Origin: Cellulomonas sp. SG140
GTDB taxonomy: Bacteria > Actinomycetota > Actinomycetes > Actinomycetales > Cellulomonadaceae
Assembly: GCF_025770785.1 (NCBI RefSeq)
Contig: NZ_JANZLA010000008.1
Coordinates: 62,001-126,000, forward strand
DNA length: 64,000 bases
Direction: 5' to 3'
In this document: piece by piece, positions 8,969-16,638 of the stretch
Position numbering within the stretch: position 1 is the first letter of the stretch
How the letters are laid out: each line of letters starts with the position of its first letter
Notes under the pieces: model-generated
What the model was told of the DNA's origin: nothing
The model's input: the letters and a program-made list of their open reading frames with translations, nothing else
Database searches by the model: none
Made by a program: the position numbers and the translations under genes

Positions 8969-9439
8969 ATGGCGAGCTGGGACGAGATCGAGCGGGAGGC
9001 GCCGGCGCTGGCGGCCCGCGTCCGTGCGGCGCTGGACCCGGCGGCGGGGGCGCGCCGGCACAAGACGATCGCGACGCTGCGGGCCGACGGGTCCCCGCGG
9101 ATCAGCGGGATCGAGTGCTGGTTCGACGGCGGCGAGCTGAGGTTCGGGTCTATGCCGGGCTCGCTGAAGAGCGCCGACCTGCGCCGCGACCCGCGCTTCG
9201 CGCTGCACGGCCCGACGATCGACCCACCGGGCGAGACCCCGTCCGGCTGGGCCGGTGAGGGGAAGGTCGCCGGCCGGGCGGTGCTCGAGGGGCCGCTCCC
9301 GGAGGACGGCCCTCCGGGCGACCTGTTCCGGGCGGACCTGCTCGAGGTGGTGTGGACCGGGATGGACCCGACGGGCACCCGCCTGGCGGTCGAGTCGTGG
9401 CACGCCGGCCGGGGCGTGACGCGGCTGGAGCGCGACTGA
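8969..9439 (+). CDS. Pyridoxamine 5'-phosphate oxidase-like flavin protein
   Basis: About 156 residues. The split-barrel family is suggested by HKTIATLRADGSPRISGIEC (substrate and flavin-facing strands), GELRFGSMPGSLKSADLRR and HGPTIDP, with a C-terminal VVWTGMDPTGTRLAVESW. Members of this superfamily bind FMN, F420 or haem, and which one cannot be told here. The upstream region (8711-8968) shows no clear SD or repeat. It is followed by a gap with a 14-bp direct repeat. Single gene. Confidence 0.72.
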   Translation: MASWDEIEREAPALAARVRAALDPAAGARRHKTIATLRADGSPRISGIECWFDGGELRFGSMPGSLKSADLRRDPRFALHGPTIDPPGETPSGWAGEGKVAGRAVLEGPLPEDGPPGDLFRADLLEVVWTGMDPTGTRLAVESWHAGRGVTRLERD

Positions 9440-9478
9440 CGCCGGGCTGCGCACGACGGCAGGTACGGGAGACTGGGT

Positions 9479-9508
9479 CCTGAGCCGTCGAGCTCCTGAG
9501 CCGTCGAG
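9479..9508. repeat. Pair of 14-bp direct repeats
   Basis: CCTGAGCCGTCGAG occurs at 9479-9492 and again at 9495-9508, about 40 bp before the epimerase-like gene. It may be a regulatory repeat or a slippage duplication; no function is evident. Confidence 0.6.
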
Positions 9509-9547
9509 GCGTCGACCAGGCCGGTCACCATCCCTGAGGAGAGCCCT

Positions 9548-10537
9548 ATGTCAGCGCTGCGCGTCCTGTTCGTCGGCGGCACCGGCGTCATCAGCTCGGC
9601 CTGCACCGAGCTGGCCGTCGCCCGCGGCATCGAGCTGGCGGTGCTGAACCGCGGGACGGGCCGGCGGCCCCTGCCGGACGGCGTCGAGTCGGTGGTGGCG
9701 GACGTCCGCGACCCGCAGTCGGTGCGCGACGCGCTCGGCGACCGGCAGTTCGACGCGGTGGTCGACTGGGTGGCGTTCACCCCGGAGCACGTGCGCACCG
9801 ACATCGAGCTGTTCGAGGGCCGCACCGGCCAGTACGTCTTCATCAGCTCGGCGTCGGCCTACCAGACGCCGGCCCTGCGCCTGCCGATCCGCGAGTCCAC
9901 GCCGCTGCGCAACCCGCACTGGGAGTACAGCCGCAACAAGATCGCCTGCGAGGACGTGCTGACGCAGGCCTACCGGGACAGCGGCTTCCCTGTCACCGTC
10001 GTCCGCCCGTCCCACACCTACGACCGCACGCTCGTGCCGCTGGACGGCGGTTGGACGGCCGTCGAGCGCATGCGCCGCGGGCAGGAGGTGGTGGTGCACG
10101 GCGACGGCTCGTCGCTGTGGACCCTGACGCACCACACCGACTTCGCCCGCGGGTTCGTCCCCCTGCTGGGGCACACCCGCACGTTGGGCGAGGCGTTCAC
10201 CATCACCGGTGACGACGTGCTGACGTGGGACCAGATCACTCAGGCGCTGGCGGCGGCCGCCGGGACGGAGGCGCGGATCGTGCACGTGCCGTCGGACCAG
10301 ATCGCCGCCGCCGACTCCGAGTGGGGCGCGTCGCTGCTGGGCGACAAGACGTGGTCGTCGGTGTTCGACACGTCCAAGCTGCGCTCGGTGGTGCCGGACT
10401 TCGTCAGCACCGTGCCGTTCGAGCAGGGCGCCCGGGAGATCGTCGCCTGGCACGACGAGGACCCGGCGCGCCGGGTGGTCGACGAGCGGCTGGACGGGCT
10501 CATGGACCGGCTCGTCGAGCGGTTCCGCGTGGGCTGA
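9548..10537 (+). CDS. NAD-dependent epimerase/dehydratase (SDR family)
   Basis: About 329 residues. The N-terminal nucleotide-binding motif is VLFVGGTGVISSA (an extended/atypical SDR GxxGxxxS pattern). The catalytic-type Tyr-Lys pair occurs in WEYSRNKIACED, and SSASAY supplies the Ser. The C-terminal part (FTITGDDVLTWDQI) resembles isoflavone-reductase or sugar-epimerase type SDRs that act on NDP-sugars or related substrates. ATG 9548 has GAGGAG just upstream. Its stop codon is embedded in a hairpin shared with the convergent gene. Substrate unknown. Confidence 0.85.
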   Translation: MSALRVLFVGGTGVISSACTELAVARGIELAVLNRGTGRRPLPDGVESVVADVRDPQSVRDALGDRQFDAVVDWVAFTPEHVRTDIELFEGRTGQYVFISSASAYQTPALRLPIRESTPLRNPHWEYSRNKIACEDVLTQAYRDSGFPVTVVRPSHTYDRTLVPLDGGWTAVERMRRGQEVVVHGDGSSLWTLTHHTDFARGFVPLLGHTRTLGEAFTITGDDVLTWDQITQALAAAAGTEARIVHVPSDQIAAADSEWGASLLGDKTWSSVFDTSKLRSVVPDFVSTVPFEQGAREIVAWHDEDPARRVVDERLDGLMDRLVERFRVG

Positions 10538-10569
10538 GCCCGGCACGCTCGGGTCGACCGGCTCAGCCC
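10531..10569. terminator. Hairpin containing both convergent stop codons
   Basis: GGGCTGAGCC (10531-10540) pairs perfectly with GGCTCAGCCC (10560-10569). The TGA stops of the genes ending at 10537 (+) and 10563 (-) both lie in the stem, so one element can terminate both transcripts. Confidence 0.7.
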
Positions 10570-11183
10570 TGGGCGCCGCCGCTCGGCTCCCCGGTGCGTC
10601 GCCCCTGCGGGTGGAGCGTCTCGCCGCGGGCGAGCATCGCGACGAACTCACGGATGCGGCGCTCGCGTGTCTCGGCACGCTTCACCGTGCCCAGGCGGTA
10701 CAGGATCGCGAAGCGGTTCTGGCTGGTCAGCCCGGCGAACGTGCGGGCGGCGTCGGGATCGGCCGCCAGTGCAGCCGCCAGGTCCGGCGGGACCTCGCTG
10801 CCGGCGGCACCGGCGTACGCCGCGTCCCAGCGTCCGTCGGCACGCGCCCGGTCCACCTCGGCGAGCCCGCGCGGCCGCATCCGGCCCTCCTCGAGCAGGC
10901 GGCCGACCAGGGTGGTGTTGCGCCGGGACCACGGGCTGCGCACGAGGCGTGGGGTGAAGCGCTGCAGGTAGGTGGTGGCGTCCCGCCGCTTGAGCTGCCC
11001 GTCGATCCAGCCCTGGCACAGCGCCTCGTCCAGCGCCTGGTCGTACGTGAGGCTGGTCGGGTCGGTGGTGCCCTTCTTCGCGAGGACCAGCCACACGCCC
11101 CGCCCGTCGTCCGCGTGCTCGGCGAGCCACGCGTGCCACGCCTGCTGGTCGGCGACCAGCAGCTCCGGAAGCTCGTCAGCCAT
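10563..11183 (-). CDS. YdeI/OmpD-associated family protein
   Basis: About 206 residues. The N terminus shows the family pattern WLAEHADDGRGVWLVLAKKG, followed by YDQALDEALCQGWIDGQ and a Lys/Arg-rich segment (FTPRLVRSPWSRRN), then a C-terminal helical part ending TVKRAETRERRIREFV. Such proteins (YdeI, YdhG/YjbR-related bacteriocin-protection proteins) have no settled biochemical role. ATG 11183 is the first Met before the conserved region. Single gene, convergent with the SDR gene. Confidence 0.8.
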   Translation of the reverse strand: MADELPELLVADQQAWHAWLAEHADDGRGVWLVLAKKGTTDPTSLTYDQALDEALCQGWIDGQLKRRDATTYLQRFTPRLVRSPWSRRNTTLVGRLLEEGRMRPRGLAEVDRARADGRWDAAYAGAAGSEVPPDLAAALAADPDAARTFAGLTSQNRFAILYRLGTVKRAETRERRIREFVAMLARGETLHPQGRRTGEPSGGAQG

Positions 11184-11251
11184 GCGCGCACGGTAACGAC
11201 CGCCACCCACGCACAGGCCGCAGCGAGCATCCCCCGGTATCGCCCCGACGA

Positions 11252-11296
11252 CGGAAGGTGGTGGCGCGGCTCGTGCCGCCGCGCCACCACCTTCCG
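11252..11296 (-). terminator. Hairpin terminator for the 158-residue protein gene
   Basis: CGGAAGGTGGTGGCGC (11252-11267) pairs perfectly with GCGCCACCACCTTCCG (11281-11296) around a 13-nt loop. For the minus-strand gene ending at 11360 it lies about 65 bases downstream, just beyond the tandem repeat. Confidence 0.75.
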
Positions 11297-11368
11297 GCCC
11301 TGCAGCGTCCGGCCCTGCAGCGTCTGGCACTACAGCGCCTGGCACTACAGCGCCTGGCACTACAGCGT
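11294..11368. repeat. Five tandem 15-bp repeats at a gene 3' end
   Basis: Two copies of CCGGCCCTGCAGCGT are followed by three copies of CTGGCACTACAGCGC/T. On the minus strand the A-containing version creates TAG, which is the stop codon of the gene ending at 11360; the older-looking G version would be read through. The period equals five codons. Confidence 0.9.
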
Positions 11369-11836
11369 CCGGGACTGCTCCCCCGCCTTCTGCGCGTAGG
11401 ACAGCGCACCGTCGTGCACGGCGTTCAGCGCCGCCTCGGAGCGCAGGCCGGACCAGACGGACGCCGACAGCTCCAGCCCCAGCGCGACGCCGAGGTTGTA
11501 GACCAGCCACGGGTGCGGGTCGGGGTCCTGGGTGATCGGTGGGTACGGCCACGGGATGGGCACGTGCGGCGGGGTGCCGCACCAGTCGTCGGGATCGGCG
11601 TCGAAGGCGACCCCCAGCTGGTGCGCCGTGGACGCCAGCCGCACCAGCTCGGCGGCGGCGCGCACGCCGGTGATCAGCGCCTCCGGCGGTCCGGGGGGCA
11701 GCGGCTGCGGGTTGAGGGCGGCGAGGTCGAAGCGGGAGCGGTAGCGGCCGACCGCGGCGGTCGGCGTGCCGAGGATGTCGAAGATCTCGGGGTGCAGCCG
11801 CCCGATGATCGAGATGGCCTGCATGGACAGGGGCAT
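11360..11836 (-). CDS. Hypothetical protein with LNPQPLPP motif
   Basis: About 158 residues, not recognised. It is rich in Pro and aromatic residues: AALNPQPLPPGPPEALITG in the middle, PHVPIPWPYPPI near the end, then a helical C terminus (LSASVWSGLRSEAALNAVHDG). There is no signal peptide or membrane helix. ATG 11836 has GGAGG upstream with nine-base spacing; ATG 11824 is an alternative. The stop lies inside a 15-bp tandem repeat array, which suggests that the 3' end has been reshaped by repeat expansion. It is divergent from the ArsR-led complex operon at 12019. Confidence 0.65.
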   Translation of the reverse strand: MPLSMQAISIIGRLHPEIFDILGTPTAAVGRYRSRFDLAALNPQPLPPGPPEALITGVRAAAELVRLASTAHQLGVAFDADPDDWCGTPPHVPIPWPYPPITQDPDPHPWLVYNLGVALGLELSASVWSGLRSEAALNAVHDGALSYAQKAGEQSRTL

Positions 11837-12018
11837 GGGAACCGTCCTCCGCGACGGTGCCGGCGTGGCCGGCACGCCTCCTGGCAGCGGATGTCCAGGT
11901 GCCTCGAAGGAGCCGGCCGGTGCGGACGTGGATACGCGGGCGGCCGAGACGACGCGACTTGAAGATTGTTTGTTCTGCTAACGTGCGCGAGTCATCGAGC
12001 CGTCACCCGGGAGGTGCC

Positions 12019-12378
12019 GTGAGCGAGCTCTACAAGGTCAAGGCCGAGCTCTTCCGCACCCTCGGGCACCCCGCGCGGATCCGCGTGCTGGAGCTGCTGG
12101 CCGAGCGTGACCGCCCTGTGCACGAGCTGCTGGCCAGCATCGACATCGAGCAGTCCAACCTGTCGCAGCAGCTCGCGGTGCTGCGCCGGGCCGGACTGGT
12201 CAGCCAGCGGCGCGAGGGCGGCGAGGTGGTCTACGCCGCCAGCCTGCCCGCGGTGTCCGAGCTGCTGCGCATCGCCCGGCGGCTGCTGGCGGACCTGCTG
12301 ACCGAGCAGCAGAACCTCAAGGCGGAGCTCGAGGACGGCGCGGCACCGGCGGTCGACCACGGGTCCGTGCGCGCATGA
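12019..12378 (+). CDS. ArsR-family winged-helix regulator heading the hydrogenase-like operon
   Basis: About 119 residues. Winged helix: ELFRTLGHPARIRVLELLAE, recognition region IEQSNLSQQLAVLRRAGLVS and wing QRREGGEVVYAA. It has no cysteine at all, so the metal sites of classic ArsR/SmtB proteins are missing; it may sense another signal or act as a simple repressor. GTG 12019 has GGGAGG four bases upstream. Its stop overlaps the start of the next gene (ATGA), so it is the first gene of the complex operon. From memory, the same order (ArsR-type Rv0081 followed by Rv0082-Rv0087) occurs in Mycobacterium tuberculosis, where that cluster is hypoxia-linked. An AT-rich patch (TTGAAGATTGTTTGTTC) at 11959-11975 probably contains the promoter or operator. 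Confidence 0.88.
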   Translation: MSELYKVKAELFRTLGHPARIRVLELLAERDRPVHELLASIDIEQSNLSQQLAVLRRAGLVSQRREGGEVVYAASLPAVSELLRIARRLLADLLTEQQNLKAELEDGAAPAVDHGSVRA

Positions 12379-12923
12379 GCCTGGTGGACCTGGCCCGGCT
12401 GATCCGGCGCACCGGCCGGATCGCCGAACCGGCGCCCGCCGCCCGCGGCGGCTCGGAGCAGCCGTCGGTGCAGGGAGTCGACGGCTCTGCGACCACGTCG
12501 GCGGACGGCCCGGCTCGCGACCTCCCCCGCGCGCTGCGCGGCAGCGTCCAGGTGCGGCACGTGGACGCCGGCTCGTGCAACGGCTGCGAGATCGAGCTGG
12601 CCGCGGCCTTCGGTCCGGTCTACGACGCCGAGCGCTACGGCGCCCGCCTGGTCGCCTCGCCCCGGCACGCCGACGCGGTGCTGGTCACCGGCGTGGTCAC
12701 GCGCAACATGGCCGAGCCGCTCCGACTGACGGTCGAGGCGACACCGCAGCCGCGTGTGGTCCTGGCGGTCGGCGACTGCGCGCGCGACTGCGGGATGTTG
12801 CGGGGCGCCTACGGCGTGGTCGGGGCCGCGTCCGACGTGGTGCCAGTCGACCTGTCGGTGCCGGGCTGCCCGCCGGCCCCGGCAGACATCGTCGCGGCGC
12901 TGCGGCAGGTCACCGGCCGATGA
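12375..12923 (+). CDS. hyfI: NuoB/HyfI-like [4Fe-4S] subunit
   Basis: Small electron-transfer subunit homologous to complex I NuoB and hydrogenase-4 HyfI/HycG, 182 residues. The four cysteines expected for the proximal (N2-like) cluster are all present: SCNGCEIEL, VGDCARDC and VPGCPPAP. The first 50 residues are a variable, Ala/Ser-rich extension. It should sit at the peripheral arm next to the large subunit encoded at 18182. ATG 12375 overlaps the regulator stop, and its own stop overlaps the next start. That the FeS ligands are kept while the large subunit has lost its NiFe cysteines suggests that electron transfer still matters. Confidence 0.88.
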   Translation: MSLVDLARLIRRTGRIAEPAPAARGGSEQPSVQGVDGSATTSADGPARDLPRALRGSVQVRHVDAGSCNGCEIELAAAFGPVYDAERYGARLVASPRHADAVLVTGVVTRNMAEPLRLTVEATPQPRVVLAVGDCARDCGMLRGAYGVVGAASDVVPVDLSVPGCPPAPADIVAALRQVTGR

Positions 12924-14920
12924 ACGCCGTGGCGTGGGGTCTGCTGGCGCAGGCGGTGCTGGCCGCGTGCGCCGTCGTGGCGGCGATCGGCACCCGCGGC
13001 CGAGTGCGGAACGTGGTGGCCGGCGCGCTGTGCGCGGCGCTGGGAGCCGCCGGCGTGGTGACGGGCGCGCTGGTGCTCGCAGGGCGGACGGTCAGCGTGA
13101 GCATCGCCACGGCACTCCCCCTGCCGCCGATGGTGCTGGCGCCCGACCGGTTGGGCGGGCTGCTGATGGTGCTGGTCGGTGCCGTCGGCGTGGTCGCCTC
13201 GGTCTACGCGATCGGGTACGTGCACGGCGCCTCGGCCTCGCGCACCCAGTGGGCCGCGCTCGCCCTGTTCCTGCTCGGCATGCAGCTGGTGCCGGCCGCC
13301 GGCGACGTGGTCGGCTTCCTGGTCGCCTGGGAGCTGATGGCCGCGGCGTCGACCGTCCTGGTGCTCGCCGAGCACGCCCACCGCGCGACGGTGCGGGATG
13401 CGGCCGTCTGGTACGCCGTGATGACGCACCTGAGCCTCGTGCTGATCCTCGCCGGGTTCGCCGCGCTGTCCGCCGCGGCCGGTTCGACGCAGTTCGACGC
13501 GATGGCGACGGCGCGGCCGACGGGCGCCGCTGCGACCGCCGCCTTCGTCCTGCTCGTCGTCGGCTTCGCCGCCAAGGCGGGCCTGGTGCCGCTGCACGTG
13601 TGGCTGCCGCGCGCCCACCCCGAGGCGCCCAGCCATGCGTCCGCCCTGATGAGCGCCGCGATGGTGTCGCTCGGGGCGTACGGGCTGCTGCTGGTCGGCG
13701 TGCGGCTGCTGCCCGGAGGCCCCACGTGGTGGGGCGTGCTGCTGATCGGTCTCGGTGCCGTCTCGGCGGTGTACGGCATCCTGCAGGCCGGCGTCGCCAC
13801 CGACCTCAAGCGGCTGCTCGCCTACTCGACGTCGGAGAACCTCGGCCTGGTCGCCGTCGCCCTCGGCACCGCGATGCTGCTGACCACCCACCACGTGCCG
13901 GGTGCCGCGAGCGCCGCGCTGCTGGCGGCCCTGCTGCTGCTGGTCAGCCACGCCGCGTTCAAGGCGACGCTGTTCCTCGGGGCCGGTGCGGTGCTGCGCG
14001 CCACCGGTGAACGCGACCTGGACCGCCTCGGCGGCCTGGTGCACGCCATGCCGTGGACGGCGGCGACGTTCGGCGTCGGCGCGCTCGGCGCGGCGGCACT
14101 GCCGGTGACCGGCGGCTTCGTCGCCGAGTGGACGCTGCTGCAGGCGCTGATCCACTCGGCTCGACCGGCGGACCGGGTGGTGGCCGTCGCGATCCCGCTG
14201 GCGCTCGCCGCGCTGGCGCTGACCGCGGGGCTGGCGCTGGTCACCTTCGTCAAGGCGTTCGGCATCGGGTTCCTGGCCCGAGCACGGTCGGTAGCAGTGC
14301 TCGGCGCGCAGGAGGGGCCGTGGAGCATGCGGGTCGCGATGCTGGCCGGTGCGATCGGCGTCGTCGGGCTCGGGGTGCTGCCGGGCCCGCTGGCGCGGGT
14401 GCTCGCCGCTGCTGCGGGCGTGGACGGCGACGTGCGGACGGTGGGCCTGGGCGGCGTCGAGCTGCTCGGCGTGGGCGCGGTGCTGAGCCCCGTGGCCCTG
14501 CTGGGGCTCGGCGCCGGTGTCGGTGTGCCCGCGCTCGTGGTCACGCTCGTGCTGGCCCGGCGGCGGCCGGCCACCACCGACGTGCTCGGCTGGGGCTGCG
14601 GCGGCGTCCGCACCAGCCCGCGGATGCAGTACAACGCGACGTCCTACGCCGAGCCGGTGATGCGCATCTTCGACGACGCTCTGCAACCCACCCGCGACGT
14701 CGTGGTCACGCACGTCGCGGAGTCGGCGTACCTGGCGGAGCGCGTCCGCTTCGCCCAGCGCGTGGACGACGTGGTGGAGGCGCGGCTGTACCGCCCGCTG
14801 GTCCGTGCGGCGGACGCCCTGGCCGACCGGGCCCGCCGGGTGCAGAACGGGTCGATCCACCGGTACCTCGCGTTCTCGTTCACCGCTCTGGTCGCGGTGC
14901 TGCTGGTGGTGGTCGTATGA
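12920..14920 (+). CDS. hyfB: Antiporter-like membrane subunit (HyfB/HycC, NuoL-like)
   Basis: About 666 residues with many transmembrane helices. The proton-antiporter core (proton_antipo_M domain) contains VLLVVGFAAKAGLVPLHVWL with the conserved Lys, PRAHPEAPSHASALMS, and YSTSENLGLVAVALG. The E in LVAWELMAAAS fits the conserved Glu of helix 5. A hydrophilic stretch with GWGCGGVRTSPRMQYNATSY near residue 560 is typical of HycC/HyfB, and one more helix closes the protein. It is expected to pump or conduct H+ or Na+ in the membrane arm. Start and stop overlap with the neighbours. Confidence 0.88.
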   Translation: MNAVAWGLLAQAVLAACAVVAAIGTRGRVRNVVAGALCAALGAAGVVTGALVLAGRTVSVSIATALPLPPMVLAPDRLGGLLMVLVGAVGVVASVYAIGYVHGASASRTQWAALALFLLGMQLVPAAGDVVGFLVAWELMAAASTVLVLAEHAHRATVRDAAVWYAVMTHLSLVLILAGFAALSAAAGSTQFDAMATARPTGAAATAAFVLLVVGFAAKAGLVPLHVWLPRAHPEAPSHASALMSAAMVSLGAYGLLLVGVRLLPGGPTWWGVLLIGLGAVSAVYGILQAGVATDLKRLLAYSTSENLGLVAVALGTAMLLTTHHVPGAASAALLAALLLLVSHAAFKATLFLGAGAVLRATGERDLDRLGGLVHAMPWTAATFGVGALGAAALPVTGGFVAEWTLLQALIHSARPADRVVAVAIPLALAALALTAGLALVTFVKAFGIGFLARARSVAVLGAQEGPWSMRVAMLAGAIGVVGLGVLPGPLARVLAAAAGVDGDVRTVGLGGVELLGVGAVLSPVALLGLGAGVGVPALVVTLVLARRRPATTDVLGWGCGGVRTSPRMQYNATSYAEPVMRIFDDALQPTRDVVVTHVAESAYLAERVRFAQRVDDVVEARLYRPLVRAADALADRARRVQNGSIHRYLAFSFTALVAVLLVVVV

Positions 14921-15864
14921 GCGGCCGCGCGCTGCTGCTCGCCCTGGTGCAGGTGCTGGTCGCGGTCGCGTTCGCGCCCCTGGTGATCGGCGTGACGCGC
15001 CAGACGAGGGCTCGGCTCGAGGGCCGGGCCGGCCCGGGCGTGCTGCAGCCGTGGCGCGACCTGCGCAAGCTGCTGTCCAAGACGCCGCTGCGCGCCGCCG
15101 GCACCGGCGTCGTCACGGTTGCCGCCCCGCTGGTGCTCCTCGTCTCGAGCCTGCTGCTGGCGGCGCTCGTGCCGTCGGTCGGCGCCGTGCCGGTCGCGCT
15201 GGTGCCCGGCGACCTGTTCGTGGTGGTGTCCGTGCTGCTGCTCGGCACGGTGGCGATCGCCCTGCTGGGGCTCGACGCTGGCTCGGCGTTCGGCGGCATG
15301 GGGTCCAGCCGGCACATGACCATCGCGGCGCTGGTGGAACCGACCGTGCTGGTGTCGGTCTACGCGCTGTCCATCCCGGTGGGCAGCTCGGCGCTGCCGC
15401 TGATCGTCGCGGCGCGCCGCGACCACCCGGCCGGCATCATCTCGCCCGCCGGCGTGCTGGCCGTGGTGGCGCTGGGCATCGTGGTGCTCGCCGAGACCGG
15501 ACGGCTGCCGATCGACAACCCCTCCACCCACCTCGAGCTGACGATGATCCACGAGGCGATGGTGCTGGAGCAGTCCGGCCGCGACCTGGCCTGGGTGGAC
15601 CTCGCGTCGTGGTTGCGGCTGTCGGTGCTGCTGGGGCTGGTCGGCAACCTGCTGCTGCCGTGGGGCGTCGCGGCGACGGTCGGCGCCGGGCCGCTGCTGC
15701 TGGGCACCCTCGCGCTGGCCGGCAAGCTCGCCCTGCTCGCCGCGCTGCTCGCCACCGCCGAGGTGGGCATGGCCAAGCTCCGCCTGTTCCGGGTGCCGGA
15801 GCTGCTGGCCGGCTCGTTCGTGCTGGCCTTCCTCGCCGTCACCGCGTCGTACCTGGTCGCCTGA
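14917..15864 (+). CDS. hyfC: NuoH/HyfC/HycD-like membrane subunit
   Basis: About 315 residues, roughly eight helices. It belongs to the complex I NuoH/HycD family, which anchors the peripheral arm and lines the path from the redox subunits to the membrane arm. Conserved features are RLEGRAGPGVLQPWRDLRKL (cytosolic loop 1), GGMGSSRHMT and the acidic loop ETGRLPIDNPSTHLELTMIH, where complex I has its E-channel residues. The ATG overlaps the previous stop (ATGA). After it comes a 24-49 bp spacer with a 14-bp duplication before hyfE. Confidence 0.9.
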   Translation: MSGRALLLALVQVLVAVAFAPLVIGVTRQTRARLEGRAGPGVLQPWRDLRKLLSKTPLRAAGTGVVTVAAPLVLLVSSLLLAALVPSVGAVPVALVPGDLFVVVSVLLLGTVAIALLGLDAGSAFGGMGSSRHMTIAALVEPTVLVSVYALSIPVGSSALPLIVAARRDHPAGIISPAGVLAVVALGIVVLAETGRLPIDNPSTHLELTMIHEAMVLEQSGRDLAWVDLASWLRLSVLLGLVGNLLLPWGVAATVGAGPLLLGTLALAGKLALLAALLATAEVGMAKLRLFRVPELLAGSFVLAFLAVTASYLVA

Positions 15865-15866
15865 GC

Positions 15867-15894
15867 GCCGCCGCATGAACGCCGCCGCATGAAC
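15867..15894 (+). repeat. Tandem 14-bp duplication at the hyfC-hyfE junction
   Basis: GCCGCCGCATGAAC is repeated back to back (15867-15880 and 15881-15894). Each copy carries an ATG, but only the second is in frame with hyfE. It looks like a recent slippage duplication. Confidence 0.85.
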
Positions 15895-15912
15895 GCCGTC
15901 CGAGAGGTCGCC

Positions 15913-16638
15913 ATGTCCCCGTCCGGGTCCGTCGCCACGCAGCTGGTCGCGCTGACCGCCGGCGCCCTGCTGGTCACCTCGGTGCTGCTGGTCTGGCGGC
16001 GCGACCTGTCGGCACAGGTGCGCCTGCTGATGCTGCAGGGCGTCGCGCTGGCGGCGCTCGCGACCACCATCGGCCTGTCCGGCGGCCCCGGCACCTCCCG
16101 TGCGGAGCTGCTGCTGGTGGCCGTGCTGGTGCTGGCGCTGCGCGGCTGGCTGCTGCCGTGGGTGCTCGGCCGCCGGCTGCGAGCGGGGATCGAGGCGGGT
16201 GACGCGGCCCGGGAGGACGGCCCGCGCCTCAACCCGACGGCCGGTCTGGTGCTGGTCGCGCTGCTCACCACGGTCGCGTACCTGGTCAGCCGGCCGATCT
16301 CGGAGGGTGTCGCGGAGCACGCCGGTGCGCCGAGCCCCGCGGGCACCGCCGGCCCGGCGGCCTTCGCGGTGCCGGTCGGCATCGCGATGGTGCTGATCGG
16401 CTTCCTGCTGCTGGTCGGCCGGCGCCGGGCGATGTCGCAGCTGGTCGGCTTCCTGGTGCTGGACAACGGGATCGCGACCGTCGCGTTCCTGACGGCGGCA
16501 GGCGTGCCGTTCGCGGTGGAGCTCGGCATCTCGTCCGACGTGCTGCTGGTGGTGCTGATCCTGGCGGTGCTGTCCCGACGGATCCACGCCCAGGTCGGGT
16601 CCACCACGCTCGACTCGATGACGGAGCTGAGGGACTGA
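15913..16638 (+). CDS. hyfE: HyfE-like membrane subunit (hydrogenase-4 component E)
   Basis: About 241 residues and roughly seven helices. HyfE-type proteins combine a NuoK-like helix bundle with extra helices. Visible features are LVALTAGALLVTSVLLVWRR at the start, RAELLLVAVLVLALRGWLLP, and QLVGFLVLDNGIATVAFLTA with a buried charge. I place the start at ATG 15913, which has GAGAGG with five-base spacing; an upstream in-frame ATG at 15889 lies within a duplicated sequence. The stop overlaps the hyfF start by one base (TGATG). It probably sits between HyfC and the antiporter subunits. Confidence 0.83.
   Translation: MSPSGSVATQLVALTAGALLVTSVLLVWRRDLSAQVRLLMLQGVALAALATTIGLSGGPGTSRAELLLVAVLVLALRGWLLPWVLGRRLRAGIEAGDAAREDGPRLNPTAGLVLVALLTTVAYLVSRPISEGVAEHAGAPSPAGTAGPAAFAVPVGIAMVLIGFLLLVGRRRAMSQLVGFLVLDNGIATVAFLTAAGVPFAVELGISSDVLLVVLILAVLSRRIHAQVGSTTLDSMTELRD

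Noticed and set aside
11294..11368. CRISPR array
   Set aside because: Repeats are only 15 bp, contiguous without spacers, and no cas genes are present.
12809..14860. A 683-codon open frame antisense to hyfB
   Set aside because: Low-complexity His/Gln/Arg composition and no start signal; hyfB on the plus strand is coherent and overlaps its neighbours.
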